DNA from: Verticillium longisporum
Lineage: Eukaryota; Ascomycota; Sordariomycetes; Glomerellales; Plectosphaerellaceae
Direction of reading: 5' to 3'
NCBI GenBank assembly: GCA_019188255.1
Contig: JAETXT010000009.1
Location: 2,604,001 to 2,668,000, forward strand
DNA: 64,000 nucleotides
Positions 1 to 11,161 of this stretch are shown here, piece after piece. The position numbers and the translations under genes were made by a program. Every line of letters begins with the position of its first letter. The stretch's first letter is position 1. The notes beneath the pieces were generated by a model that was given only the letters and a program-made list of their open reading frames with translations, had not been told where the DNA came from and made no database searches.

Positions 1-715
1 TTTGTCGCCTGTGTTCCCGCTATCGCAACGAAGGTCGAGGGCCCTGCAGAGCGCGCTTATGGCTATGGCGTATGGACGTGTCGTAGCCCGATTGTTCACA
101 CGAAGGGTAACGTGTGCCAGGCGTGGACGCCAAGTGGTAGGAACAGAGTCTGTCGAGGGCGCGTGTCGCTCGCGCTGTCGAAATCCGGAATAGGAGGCAG
201 GGTCGAGAGGCCCATGAGCAGTTAGCCGGCCGAGGACATGGGCGAGGAGAACGATGCGAGTGCAGGATGCAGCAAATGGTTCGATGGGGGTCGAGAATTC
301 TCTACCTCAGATTCGCGCTGAGGTCATTCCTGGTTGGTCGCCTTGCGGTTGCGGGAGTCGTTGTCGTCGGCACCGAGGTGTGGTTGTAGAGTGTCGCAAA
401 GAAGATCGCAGGGGTGTGGTTAAGGGAGAATGCGCTAGCGAGGGGTGCTATAAACCGATAAGATAACATGTCGAAGAAAGTGGCGGGGCCTTTTCATTTT
501 TCGTTTGCGCCTGCGATTCCTTCATACTGAAATCTACACTCACCGACGCGGTGTCTGCATTCACAGCCTACGCCCCTCAACTTGCAAGGACAGCGCGAAA
601 AGTTTAACCAGTCCTTCCATTATAGGATAGGACGTCGCATAATTTGGATTCAAGACCTAGGCCTTCCACCCACACAGGAACCACCAAGCCGCCTCGTCGG
701 CCGTTCATACTCAAC
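1..715. other. left-edge intergenic stretch
   Basis: No reading frame here has family-like composition, and I recognise no RNA gene. Only short frames without codon bias are present. The right part is presumably the promoter and leader of the small gene starting at 716; the left part may be flank of a gene outside the window. Confidence 0.5.
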
Positions 716-1230
716 ATGGCCAAAAGTGCGAGGGCGAGTACGCGGAAGGCGAACAACCGGAGGCTGAAGCAGAATGTCTTCGGTCCTGTTGAGTCTGCTC
801 GAACGGAGCGTCTGTCGGCGAAGTTGTTGGAACTGGCTGCTCAGCCCAAGCCCCAAAAAGAGCAGGACACGACCATGGACGTAGAGGACCTTGATGGTAA
901 GTCTTCTGTCATTGGTGAATGACAAGGTAATGAGCCGTGGAAGAATCAGAGTCATTGACCGAGTATTGCAACCGTTTAGCTGAGATTACGAATGAGCCCG
1001 CCGCTGAAGCGTCTGAGCCCGTGGAAGACTCCAGTATGTCGTTCCCTTTTTGCAAGCCCATCATGCTTTGAAGGCCAAACTTTTCATATACTGACTTCGC
1101 AACAGATACGATGGACATTGAGGGCGCCAAGCCAGCCAGTAAGCCGAAGAGTGCCGGCAAGGTTCAGAAGAAGCGGAAGACGTCTAGGATTGTATTCCCC
1201 AAGTACAAAGATCGTAAGGGCAAGAAATGA
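716..1230 (+). CDS. DUF2423 (LLP/YBL028C-like) small basic protein
   Basis: Three exons, 716-896, 980-1033 and 1106-1230, give a 119-residue protein. Both introns are GT-AG and the joined frame runs cleanly to TGA at 1228-1230. The N-terminus starts MAKSARAS and continues with a lysine-rich stretch, then VFGPVESARTERLSAKLLELA, the hallmark of the fungal DUF2423 family (yeast YBL028C, animal LLP). The middle is acidic with repeated MD-D/E patches. The C-terminus is strongly basic (KVQKKRKTSRIVF, ending KGKK) and resembles a nuclear or nucleolar localisation tail. Family members are small nucleolar proteins linked to the large ribosomal subunit; no enzymatic activity is expected. The start is chosen because MAKS is the conserved family start. 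Confidence 0.85.
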
Positions 1231-1934
1231 GTTGCCAATCGTCTTATTTGACAAGGGGAGTTCGGAGTTCTAGTCAACTTTTGAATACATTGTCTTCAAG
1301 TTCTGTGATACTGTGGCCAGGACAGTTTCCTAAAAACATCATTACTTGCCCGAGACTTGCTTGGCAATACTTCACTGTAAATTCTACATTTGCAATGAAC
1401 ATTCATGCTCAGCTGAAAGAACTTGTCCATGTTCAGATTGAAGTACCTACAGGCATCTCCTGGACAGGTCAATTGACTCCAGTAGTGACTGTCGATGACT
1501 ACCTAGCTTGCTCGGTACCGAAGCTTGCTAAAGTACCTATATTTCCACTGATGTGCCCCTGAAAGACCCGCTGGCAGAGAATGGGGACCCCAGAGCACAC
1601 CCAATCAGAGTGCTCCACATGATGTAAGCCCACCCCCGACGATTCCCCCTTGCAGGTCTCGTACCTGTAAGTCAGACACCGCGATCCGCGTCTCGTCTTC
1701 TTCCACTACCGGTAGGCACCTTACTTCAGCTTGTTCAACGCGGGTCATGGATGAGACTGGCATGCCTGTTATTTCGTTCCCTCAAAGGCAGCCTCGACAC
1801 TCCGCCAGAAACTTCTGTCCGACTGAACCCTCCAGGGCTCGTTTGTGAAGTTCGCTGCCTGAGTGACCCATCTCCTCAGACTTGCTTTCGTCTCACGCCT
1901 ACGTTATTGTACACCCTGATGGGTTCACATCACG
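1231..1934. other. intergenic region between DUF2423 gene and LAS21
   Basis: Contains the 3' flank of the small gene and the promoter/leader of LAS21. Short open frames occur but show no coding bias or recognisable family. No repeat of note. Confidence 0.5.
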
Positions 1935-4900
1935 ATGAGATACAATAACATATCTCGCTTCGAAATGTTGTTTCTCGTGATAGCGAACTTGTTGATACCG
2001 GTGTCTATCATAACATTCGCCACGGGATTCTTTCCGTACAAACCATTCCTTTCTGGCCTAGCTCAATATGAGACGCTCGACTATGGCAACCCTCCCGCAC
2101 CACCATTTGACCGTCTGGTCTTCATGGTCGTGGACGCTCTCCGAAGGTATCCTCCATAATGAGTACATTCCTTTAAGTCCTCATCGCGGTGCTAATGCTC
2201 AGTCATTAGCGATTTCGTGTACACAGGAGACAGTGGATTCGAATTCACCCAAGAGTATGCCTGATTGTTCCCTTTCCGCCGATGCCTTGACAGTTGCAGT
2301 CATTGACGTGACTGTCTAGTCTGATCCGCCGAGGACATGCATTGCCTTTTACTGCCAATGCTCGGTCTCCCACCATCACCATGCCGCGTATCAAGGCCAT
2401 AACGACTGGCTCAATCCCATCTTTCCTCGATGTCATCCTCAATTTTGATGAAGGCGACACTTCATCCACCCTCGCAGCCCAGGACACATGGCTTGCCCAG
2501 ATGAAAGCTAAAAAGTCCGGCAAGATGGTCATGTATGGAGATGATACATGGCTCAAGTTGTTTCCTGACACCTTTGATCGTGCCGATGGCACGTCTAGTT
2601 TCTTCGTCTCGGTATGTTCGTCACTGCGAAGTAGCCACTGTAATTGTAGTGAGCTTGACGCTGACGGGAGGTAGGACTTCACCGAGGTTGACAACAACGT
2701 CACGAGGCATGTCCCAGACGAACTGCGTAACAAGGACTGGAGCACCATGGTGCTTCACTATCTGGGCCTCGACCATATCGGCCACAAAGCCGGGCCCTCC
2801 AGGTTTGTCACTTCCTCCTCCTGCCCCAGTCTTCTGCTCCGGCTTCTGACGAGTGGACAAGTCCCAACATGATCCCCAAGCAGCGAGAAATGGACGCTTT
2901 GGTCAAGGATATCTACAACGCCATCGAGGGCCATGACCACCTCGCTTCAACTCTGCTTGTGCTGTGCGGTGATCACGGAATGAACGATGCTGGCAACCAC
3001 GGCGCATCGTCGCCAGGGGAGACCTCGCCCGCCCTAGTGTTCATCTCCCCAAGCTGAGTGTCATATCCTCGAATATGAACCTTGAGTCGCCGGCTTCGTA
3101 TCGAGACGACTTTCACTACTACGGCAAGGTCGAGCAATCCGACATAGCTCCGACACTAGGCGCCTTACTCGGGTTCCCCGTGCCCAGGAACAACCTGGGG
3201 GCGCTGATCCAGGAATTTCTGCCTTTCTGGTCCAGGAGTACGTGCTTATACTTGGGTCGATATGTTTGCTCGTCCAAACTGACGATTCTCAGGGGATGAC
3301 CAGATACAACTACTTGTCCGGAACGCTCGTCAGATCCTGACGATTTTTGAAGCTACGTTTGGTGCCGATCTCTTGGAGCAGAGCCAAGATGAGAGTGCCT
3401 GTCGCGATCCTGAGGATGAACCCCTCGGACTAGCATGCGAATGGCAGCGCATTGACACCCAGCGCCAGTCATTCAAGGATGACAGCCCAATCGACTCACA
3501 GTGGGTGTCGGCAATTTCCAAGGTAAGTGAACACGCGAGATATGCGACGAACAATTGTTCTGACGAGATACAGTGGCTTGGAAGAGCTCAGGACTTGATG
3601 AGCAATATGGCGAGCAACTATGACATGCCTAGGCTCGTTGGAGGACAAGCATTCATTTTTGTAGCCCTCGTGTCAAACGCATTGCTCCTCAAAGTCTGCT
3701 GGAGTCATATACCATTCGTCATCATGACGATTTCCTACGGTATCATGATGTTTGCTAGTAGCTTCGTAGAAGAGGAGCATCACTTCTGGTACTGGGCTAC
3801 GTCGGCATGGTTTGGTGGGCTTGGAATCGTCCAGCTGCGAAAGTATGTTTCTTTCGACCGTGCGACCCCTCCGAACCAGAGAGCTGACCCAGACTCCAGC
3901 ACCAAGAAACCGATTTCAAGGGCCCTGCAGCTCTCGCTGGCTCTATTGTCCACTCGCCTAGTGCGGGCGTGGAATCAGACGGGCCAAAAGCATGCCGGGG
4001 AGCCAGACATTGTGAAAACGTTCTTGATGGCATCGCCGCTCACTCTCTGGGCCCTCGTCGGGGCCACATACGCACTGCTGGGAATTCGTATCCACCGTTG
4101 TCTCTCAGGCTTATCGCGTGTGATGTCGTTTGGGGTGGTCTTCGTCCTCATCTTGTCAGCTTTGACATTCAAGCTCGCCTTCACGCATGAAGATGCCCCG
4201 GAGCTTCTTGGGGGATTCGTACACGACATCAGCGCTGCATTGCAAAGGCTCACACTGGTGACTCGTGCCCGGATTGTGTTCCTAGATCTTGCAGCAGTGG
4301 CTGCGTACGCTCTTTGCAAATCGGTTGCGGAACCTAGCCGCGCCAGAGCCATGGGTAAGTCACCACCAGCCGCCCACACGTGGACACCTTACAACTGACA
4401 TTCGCCAGCCGAGCTGCTTCATTATCTATATGCCCTGCTCGCAGCGACGCAATCACGCGTCACCAATATCCCCCTGTTGCTCCTCTTTGAGGTCCAGTAC
4501 ACTTTCCTGGCCAGCCTGGATCTTGATATCACCACCATCTCAACCACGTCAATACTCCTTCAGTACATGTCCTTTTTCGCGTTTGGGGGCACCAATGCCA
4601 TCTCATCCGTTGACCTGTCCAGCGCCTACAACGGAGTCTCGGGTTTCAACGTGGTGGGTGTCGGTTTTCTGACCTTCATCAGCAACTGGGCAGGGCCCGT
4701 ATACTGGACCTCAGCAACAAATCTGCTTCTGCTGCAGAGGTCTCGGGGAAGACCTGGTCCATCTGCACTGTTCCAACATCTCACGAACGTCACGCTGTTT
4801 GCTACTTGCAGCGTCGCGTTCATCATGGCTGCATGCACAGCTTTGCGGACGCACTTGTTCATCTGGACCGTCTTTTCCCCAAAATACCTCTACTGCATGG

Positions 4901-4977
4901 CGTGGGGCATCGGCCAGCACTTATTCATCAACATCTTGCTGGCCAGCGGCCTGTATTGGATGGGCGCACCGTCATGA
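1935..4977 (+). CDS. LAS21: GPI ethanolamine phosphate transferase 2 (frameshift in exon 5)
   Basis: Eight exons: 1935-2146, 2210-2254, 2320-2611, 2675-2802, 2862-3237, 3293-3522, 3574-4354 and 4409-4977. Restoring one C in the run at 3047-3050 gives an 877-residue protein. LAS21/GPI7 adds ethanolamine phosphate to the second mannose of the GPI anchor in the ER. Visible features are an N-terminal membrane segment (residues about 12-32), a phosphatase-like lumenal domain with VVDALRSDFVY, SPTITMPRIKAITTG (nucleophile threonine), HYLGLDHIGHK and LCGDHGMNDAGNHG, then many membrane helices in the C-terminal half. As written, the frame stops at TGA 3055-3057; one extra C gives SPKLSV and re-enters the frame that carries YYGKVEQSDIAPTLGALLGFPVP. 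The exon lengths then sum exactly to a multiple of three. I treat it as a functional gene with a sequence error. Confidence 0.9.
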
Positions 4978-5187
4978 AATGGACACAAGAGCGCGCGGGG
5001 GGTTCGTCCTTGGAGACATCACAGATATTCGCACATTCCATAAGATTCCCCGTAACAGATGTACAAAGGCCATACCTCATCATCATAAACCCGTTGCCAC
5101 CTCCGTGCCATCCAGACCAAACGAACTGTTGCAAACCAAGAACTACAAAGTAACCAGCGCAAACCGTCCGCCGTAGCACACTCCCCG
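4978..5187. other. convergent 3' flanks of LAS21 and YCG1
   Basis: A 210-base gap between two convergent stop codons. It must hold both 3' UTRs and polyadenylation sites, and the transcripts may overlap. No distinct terminator structure was seen. Confidence 0.5.
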
Positions 5188-8100
5188 TCAGAGCTCGTCC
5201 TCGCTCAGGAGATCGTCCACGAGCGTGTCCCTCTCCTTGCCCTGAATGACCGTCCCTTCGTCACTGTCTTCGTCCATACGACTGGCATTCGTCGCCTGGC
5301 TCTCCTCATCCTCTTCCTTGATGCGAGGCTCCGTGACGACCGTTCGCCCCTCCGTCTCTGTCCTGTCATCGCCCACAACTGACACGCTCCTGCTGACGCG
5401 GCGATCGTCGGCGCCCGCCTCGCCTAGGTTGGCGACAATCTTTCCCAAGCTGACGTGGATCTTGTTCAGCGCGTTCCGGCCGGTCGTGTCGGACACAATC
5501 TTGTCATTCACGGCGATGGACACCTCGTCAAAGGTCTCGCGGAGCTTCTCCTCTGAGCTCGTTGGTGAAATGTAGAGTTTGCCGAGCAAGGGCGCCACAA
5601 CCTTCTTTTCTTCCTCTGGGCAAGGGGTTAGTAAGAATGAAACGGGGGCGGAGGGGGCAAGGTGGGCTCGCTTACTCGTCATGTTTCCGCTCAGACGTTC
5701 GAGGACATCGAGGGCAAAGTTGAGGTGAATGTCGCCATTGGCTGTCTTCTTTTCCGTGTCGAGACCCAGACCTGGCGTGTAGCACTTCCTTGGGTCGGTC
5801 CAATCAACGAGACAAGCGCCGATTGTCGCGAGGCTCTGCATGTCCTCGTCGACGTCGGCGTCGTCGTCCTCCAGGCTCTCCCTGATGTTGTAGAGCGAAT
5901 GCAGTGCGTCCAATGCGACGGACTGCATGAGTTCCTGGTTCTCGGCGCGAGAGAAGCAGAAGACTGGCAGGAAGTAGTTGAGTGCCTGTCGCACGCTCTG
6001 GTTGTGCGCGCTCGAAGGGTCAAAGTAGGCGATGATGAGCGTCTTCAAGAGCTCGGATGAGGAATCGTGGTCAGTGACGACGCGGCCGAGCAGAAGCTTC
6101 GATGCCGCCAAGGTAGCGGCCGCTTGTACCTCGGGAGCCTTGGACCCGGACCTGAGCGCCTTGATATAGACCTTCAGCAGGGCGGGAGTCGTCGCGAGAA
6201 GCTGAGATCCATGGACGTTGAGAATGTCTGTGAGGATTTGCAACGCGGTGATCTGAAGAGCAGTATGACCCTTGGTGAAGAAATGCATAAAGAGCGTCAG
6301 GTTCTCCTCCGCCAGGGATCTGTCGAGCAGGGAGCACAGGCCCAAGCAAACCAGGCCCCTCTCTCGAACTGGGGCCTCGTGGCTTCGTACGGCGGGCACG
6401 ACAAGGTTGTTGAGCATCGCAACCAGATGGTCGTTTTGTTGGAGGTCCCCAGCCACGTTGGAGAGCATGCACTGAACAATGTGCAGGCACTTCATGTTGA
6501 CCATGATCTCCTTGATAGCTTTTGCTTGAGACTCCTCTTCGTCTTCTTCCGGACTTTGCCCCCGCTTCTTGGGCGTGGTGTCGCCAGCCACTTCAGATCT
6601 TGCCGAGTGGAAGCTGTCCTCTGTGGTATCAGCGTCGGGCGCCACGTCATCCACGATGGTGTCATGAACGTCAGCTACAGCCTCTAGAACGATGCTGCAG
6701 AACTCCTTCTCGCCGGCTGCATCAGGAGCGCAGATGTCTCGGAGAACATTGACTGTGAGCTTCGTGACGTCGTCAGGCAGCTCTGGGATCGAAAGAGACT
6801 GCCGAAGGAGGGCGAACATTTTCCTTCGGCCCACCTCATCAGAGTAGTCCAGAGTAATGGCAATGTGAAGCATCTGCTCGACGATGAACTCTTGTTCAAC
6901 AGTGTCTTCTTCCTCGTCTTCGTCCGCGGCGGCCTGCTGGGTCCTCTTGATAGCATCTACGAGGACACCGATGTAACGCTCGAGGTAGAACGCCACTTTG
7001 GTGACCTCGGGCAGCTTCTCCTCCAGCAGCGACTCGTATTTCTTGTTGTCTTCGCTACGGCAGAAATCGTTGAAACTGCGGGCCATGAAGACGGATTCTC
7101 CGGACAGAGTTTGCCAGAACTGGTCGTCAAAGACAACGGCTTCGCGGTAGTCTGGCCTGCCCTCCCAGAACCCCGTCATAGCCTCTAGCGCGACGCCGTT
7201 CTCTGCGCCCGAGTTGACGACATCGATACGCTCCAGGAGTTCCTGAAGACCATCAAAGTTGGGAGGAGCTGGCTCCGCTTGCTGGCCCTCTTCAGTGGGC
7301 TCGATCCCGGCACAATCCTCAATCCAGCGCTCGCGGAAGAGGCGGCCAGCAGACTTGCGCACGTTTTCGTCTCGATCGCGTAGACCCCAGCGCAAGAGTT
7401 TCTCGCGCATCGACAGCGATAGGTGGCGGAAGTCGCCCAGAGCGGGCAGCAGCCTGGAGTACACAGCCCTCCTGGTAGCAGCGTCTTGGTCGCGCGCCCG
7501 CTCCAGAAGATGGGGCAGAGTGTTGGGCAGGATCGGCAGGTTCACAAGAAGAGACCGTCTCACATCTGCCGACGGGTCGTTCTGAAGGACTTCGAGCAGC
7601 TTCTCAAGCAGGCCTGTATCATCCCCCTCGCTATCGTCCGAGTTGCCGCCCGCTTCGGCCTGATTGCCAGCAAGCCGGCCGAGGCCAAGGACTGCTTGTG
7701 AGCGTACCATGGCCTCCTTGTCGCGGATCCTCTTGAGGAGCCCGTGCCGCAGTTTCTGGAAGAGCTCGTCGTCAATGGCATCGAGCGAGTTGATGATGTG
7801 CGAGATGAGCTGCGTCGATCTGTACCGAACATATTTGTCCTTGGCCATCGAAAGGGGCAGCACCGTCTCCATGAGAAGACTGGTGAGTCGCGTACTTGGT
7901 GTTTCCGGCATGACGCTGGCGTCCTCATCAGCCTCTCCCAGGATTTCGTTGTCCTTTTCGTTGGCGTGTCGCAAAAAGACGCCGACGAAGCGAATCACCT
8001 TTTCGCCGACGCTCTCGCTCTTCTTGACCGGCATGACCCTCAACACGCATCTCACAAATTCGTGGTTGAAAGCTTCTTCGTCGAAATTGTTCATATCGGT

Positions 8101-8376
8101 CTTCTTCGGGTTCGTGGGCTCGTAGCAACATGCTTCTTGGATCTTGCGCAGGTTGACCACGAGCTTTCGATGGGACGCCGTGTTCCGTTGGGCGTCACGG
8201 AACACGGTGCATATTTGCGAGCGCAGCGGACTGTCTGGATTCTCGGCAGGTACGTCCACGGGCACCGAGGAAGCGCGCGATGTGGTCGAGGCTCTGGGGT
8301 TGAGGGTTGATGATGATGCTTTGTGCGAGACAGCGGTGGATGTCCGCGTCGACCGAGAAGGTACTCGGCTTGGCAT
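5188..8376 (-). CDS. YCG1: condensin complex subunit 3 (HEAT-repeat CAP-G)
   Basis: One continuous frame of 3,189 nt, almost certainly interrupted by a 60-nt in-frame intron at 5616-5675 (minus-strand GTAAGC to CCCAG). Splicing gives 1,042 residues, the usual size of fungal Ycg1/Cnd3. The protein is the HEAT-repeat, DNA-gripping subunit of condensin, needed for mitotic chromosome compaction. Evidence is the Ser/Thr-rich N-terminus, then FRDAQRNTASHRKLVVNLRKIQE, then tandem HEAT helices such as RIRDKEAMVRSQAVLGLGRL and RDRDENVRKSAGRLFRERW. The C-terminal condensin-G domain includes RERGLVCLGLCSLLDRSLAEENL. An acidic, Ser-rich tail follows, as expected for CDK/polo phosphorylation (inference). 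The initiator lies just downstream (in gene direction) of a poly-A tract and faces NOP4 head to head. Confidence 0.9.
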   Translation of the reverse strand: MPSRVPSRSTRTSTAVSHKASSSTLNPRASTTSRASSVPVDVPAENPDSPLRSQICTVFRDAQRNTASHRKLVVNLRKIQEACCYEPTNPKKTDMNNFDEEAFNHEFVRCVLRVMPVKKSESVGEKVIRFVGVFLRHANEKDNEILGEADEDASVMPETPSTRLTSLLMETVLPLSMAKDKYVRYRSTQLISHIINSLDAIDDELFQKLRHGLLKRIRDKEAMVRSQAVLGLGRLAGNQAEAGGNSDDSEGDDTGLLEKLLEVLQNDPSADVRRSLLVNLPILPNTLPHLLERARDQDAATRRAVYSRLLPALGDFRHLSLSMREKLLRWGLRDRDENVRKSAGRLFRERWIEDCAGIEPTEEGQQAEPAPPNFDGLQELLERIDVVNSGAENGVALEAMTGFWEGRPDYREAVVFDDQFWQTLSGESVFMARSFNDFCRSEDNKKYESLLEEKLPEVTKVAFYLERYIGVLVDAIKRTQQAAADEDEEEDTVEQEFIVEQMLHIAITLDYSDEVGRRKMFALLRQSLSIPELPDDVTKLTVNVLRDICAPDAAGEKEFCSIVLEAVADVHDTIVDDVAPDADTTEDSFHSARSEVAGDTTPKKRGQSPEEDEEESQAKAIKEIMVNMKCLHIVQCMLSNVAGDLQQNDHLVAMLNNLVVPAVRSHEAPVRERGLVCLGLCSLLDRSLAEENLTLFMHFFTKGHTALQITALQILTDILNVHGSQLLATTPALLKVYIKALRSGSKAPEVQAAATLAASKLLLGRVVTDHDSSSELLKTLIIAYFDPSSAHNQSVRQALNYFLPVFCFSRAENQELMQSVALDALHSLYNIRESLEDDDADVDEDMQSLATIGACLVDWTDPRKCYTPGLGLDTEKKTANGDIHLNFALDVLERLSGNMTSKRAHLAPSAPVSFLLTPCPEEEKKVVAPLLGKLYISPTSSEEKLRETFDEVSIAVNDKIVSDTTGRNALNKIHVSLGKIVANLGEAGADDRRVSRSVSVVGDDRTETEGRTVVTEPRIKEEDEESQATNASRMDEDSDEGTVIQGKERDTLVDDLLSEDEL

Positions 8377-8804
8377 TGTGTTGGATTTTTTTTTTTTTTG
8401 AACCTAAGATCAGGTTCGCGAAAAAGGAAGATCTCGGTAGTGCCGCTTCTGTCGTCTGGTCATGGGTATCTGGGTGTTTATGTCGGGGTTTCGGTGTTGA
8501 TGGAGAAGCAATCCCACCCCTAGTGCGCTGGCAGTCGCTATCACCAGTATCGGGAGCGCGTCTGTTGTGGTTCGAGTCAATAAATTGCCAGAAATGGATT
8601 AGTGCGGGGTCCAGCTGGCGCCACGTGCTGATAAGAAATCAAGTGCAGCCGATAACGAGCCCGTCCCGAAAAAAAATCCAGTCCCAATCTGATCTACGGC
8701 GAGGGAAAGAGAAGAAACAAGAGAGCTCGTGGCAGCTTCAGTTTGCAAAGCTCGTCCACGCAACAATCTTATCAATCCTCCAAGCCATATCTGAACAACG
8801 TACA
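8377..8804. promoter_or_regulatory. divergent promoter region YCG1 / NOP4
   Basis: About 430 bases separate the YCG1 start (minus) from the NOP4 start (plus), so both promoters lie here. A 13-base T run sits immediately upstream of the YCG1 ATG at about 8387-8399, a poly-A tract in the YCG1 leader. No canonical TATA box is obvious. The NOP4 frame is open upstream of its ATG, but that part lacks family similarity and I treat it as leader. Confidence 0.45.
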
Positions 8805-11161
8805 ATGGCTCCCATTGCCAATGCGCTGAAGCGCTCCAGGGGCCCGGCCACCGCCAATCATCACGCCGACGGTGCTCCCCAGCCAAAGCCAAAGAAGGCC
8901 AAGGTCGAGGCCAACCGCTCTCTCTTCGTTCGATCGCTTCCTCCCGACGCCACCAGCGAGTCCCTTGCCGACTACTTCTCCCAACACTTCCCCGTCAAGC
9001 ACGCCACGGTTGTCGTGGATCAGGCGACGAAAGAATCGCGAGGCTTTGGATTCGTAACCCTGACCGACGCCGAGGATGCTCTTGAGGCGAAAGCGAAACT
9101 CAACAACGAACTCTGGGAAGGACGTCGCATCACGGTCGATCTGGCCGAAGCCCGAAACCGTGACCAGAACAGCTCGGCACCTAGAACTGCCACTCTCGCC
9201 CCTGTCGGCAAGCAAAAGAAGTCGCAGGCGATAGAAGAGGCTTGGGTGTCGCCCAAGCTCATCATTCGCAACCTGCCATGGAGCATCAAGACCCCGGCAC
9301 AGCTTCAGGCTCTCTTTCAGAGCTACGGCAAGATCAAGTTTGCTGATCTTCCCATGAACAATGGCAGGCTCAGGGGTTTCGGCTTCGTCACCATTCGTGG
9401 CGAGAAGAACGCTGAGAATGCCATCAAGGCCATGAACGGCAAAGGCATCGACGGACGAACTATTGCTGTCGACTGGGCTGTTGAAAAGGAGGAGTGGGAT
9501 AACCAGCGAGGCGCTGAAGCCGACACGGAGAAGCCTGCGAAATCGGCCAAGAAGATCAAGGAGAAGCCCGAGGAGAAGCCCGAAAGCAAAACCGAAAAGA
9601 CTGCGAACAAGTCTGTCAAGTCTGCGCAGCCAGCCTCGGATGACGCCGATGCTCAACTCAACGCGGATCTCGAGAACTTCATGAAGAACACCATGGGCAA
9701 TCTCGAGGACGAAGAAGACAGCGACGAAGAGGAGGAGTCCGACGAGGACGACGATGAAGACGAAGGCGCTAAGCTCGAGGAGTCCGACGAGGAAGAGGAA
9801 AGCGACGCGGAGGAATCGAAACGCACAGAACAACCCGAGACCGCCAAAAAAACAACGAACAACGACTCCACCGTGTTCATCCGCAACCTGCCCTTCACAA
9901 CGACGGATGAGCAGCTCAAGTCCCATTTCGCCGTTTTTGGTCCCGTTCGGTACGCGCGTGTCGTCATGGATCGCGCAACGGACCGGCCTGCCGGTACGGG
10001 CTTTGTGTGTTTCTTTGACGAGGCCGACTCCAAGGCCTGTGTAAAGAACGCCCCCGCAGCCAAGCCGCTCCTCTTGTCGGCAAGCACTCCATCCTGCAAG
10101 ACGAGACGGCAGACCCCGAAGGCAAGTACACTTTGGACGGTCGGCTGCTGTCTGTTGCTCAGGCCGTCAGCAAGGATGATGCTGGTCGTCTGGCCGCTGA
10201 TGCCGGCGTGAAGCGCCGGGCTAACGACAAGCGCAGACTCTTCCTCCTCGAGGAGGGTCAGCTCGACACCCGGTCGGCCATGTACAAGAGCTTGTCGCAA
10301 GCCGAGATCATGATGAGAGACAAGAGCAGACAGCAACGCAAGAAGCTGGTAGAGGGCAACCCTTCCCTGCACATCAGTCTGACCCGTCTTGCCGTCCGCA
10401 ACATCCCTCACAGCATGACCTCCAAGGAGCTGAAGCAGTTGGCGCGAGAGGCCTGCGTCGGTTTCGCTACAGATGTCACAAACGGTCTGCGCCAGCCGCT
10501 GTCGAAGGAGGAGAAGGCTCGCGCCAACAAGGAGGCGAAGGAGGCCGAGCACAACCGCAAGCTCAAGGGCAAGGGTATCGTGCGCCAGGCCAAGATTGAG
10601 TTCGAGAGTCGTGACGGATCCAAGGTCACCGAAGCAGCTGGCGGAAAGAGTCGAGGCTATGGTTTCATCGAGTACTCGTCTCATCGATGGGCACTGATGG
10701 GCCTCAGGTGGCTCAACGGACATCAAATGGACAACGACCAAGGCCGCAAGCAGCGTCTGGTGGCGGAATTCGCTATCGAGAACGCGCAGGTCGTACAGAG
10801 GCGCAAGGCTACGGAGGGGAAGCAAACGTTCAAGAAGCAGGAGGCCGAAGAGGACAAGGAGGAGCCTGCAGACGAGCAGGCCCCGGAACCCGAGAAGAAG
10901 GCAGCGAAGCACAAGTCCAAGCCCAGTCAGAAGTCGAGCAAGAAATTTGCGCTGAAGACTGGAGCGAAGCCGCCCGGCTCGGCGAAACCTGCAGAAACAT
11001 CAAGCAAGCCAGCGAGCAAGACTGCTGGTGTTTCCAAGACGGCGGCTGTCTCGGGGAAGAAGGCAGCCAAGGAAGAGCAGAAGGAAGATATGCAGCACAA
11101 GCTGATTGCGAGGAAAAGGTTGATGCGGAAGAAGAAGGCGCAGTCGCGCGGCAAGGCTTAG
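8805..11161 (+). CDS. NOP4: nucleolar RNA-binding protein Nop4, four RRMs (frameshift)
   Basis: Single-exon gene; 785 residues if one base is restored. Nop4 (RBM28 in animals) is an essential nucleolar factor for 27S pre-rRNA processing and 60S assembly. Four RRMs are visible: RRM1 from about residue 38 (SLFVRSLPP, RGFGFVTL), RRM2 from about 149 (KLIIRNLPW, RGFGFVTI), RRM3 from about 354 (TVFIRNLPF, GTGFVCF) and RRM4 from about 523 (LAVRNIPH, GYGFIEY). RRM2 and RRM3 are separated by a basic stretch and an Asp/Glu-rich tract (about 298-341). The lysine-rich C-terminus is typical. The frame breaks after CVKNAP; adding one C to the run 10051-10055 gives NAPRSQ and continues as KHSILQDETADPEGKY, the family sequence. 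The start at 8805 (MAPIANALKRSRG) fits the family. Confidence 0.9.

Noticed and set aside
3038..3086. Short intron in LAS21 to avoid the stop at 3055
   Set aside because: It would remove the conserved SPKL motif; one extra C explains the sequence better.
8560..8585. tRNA B-box-like ggttcgagtc
   Set aside because: No matching A box, no cloverleaf and no T run at the right distance.
8772..9926. 384-codon minus-strand frame over NOP4
   Set aside because: Antisense shadow of the RRM-coding frame.
10041..10086. 44-nt intron in NOP4
   Set aside because: Too short and deletes a conserved motif; restoring one C recovers NAPRSQ.
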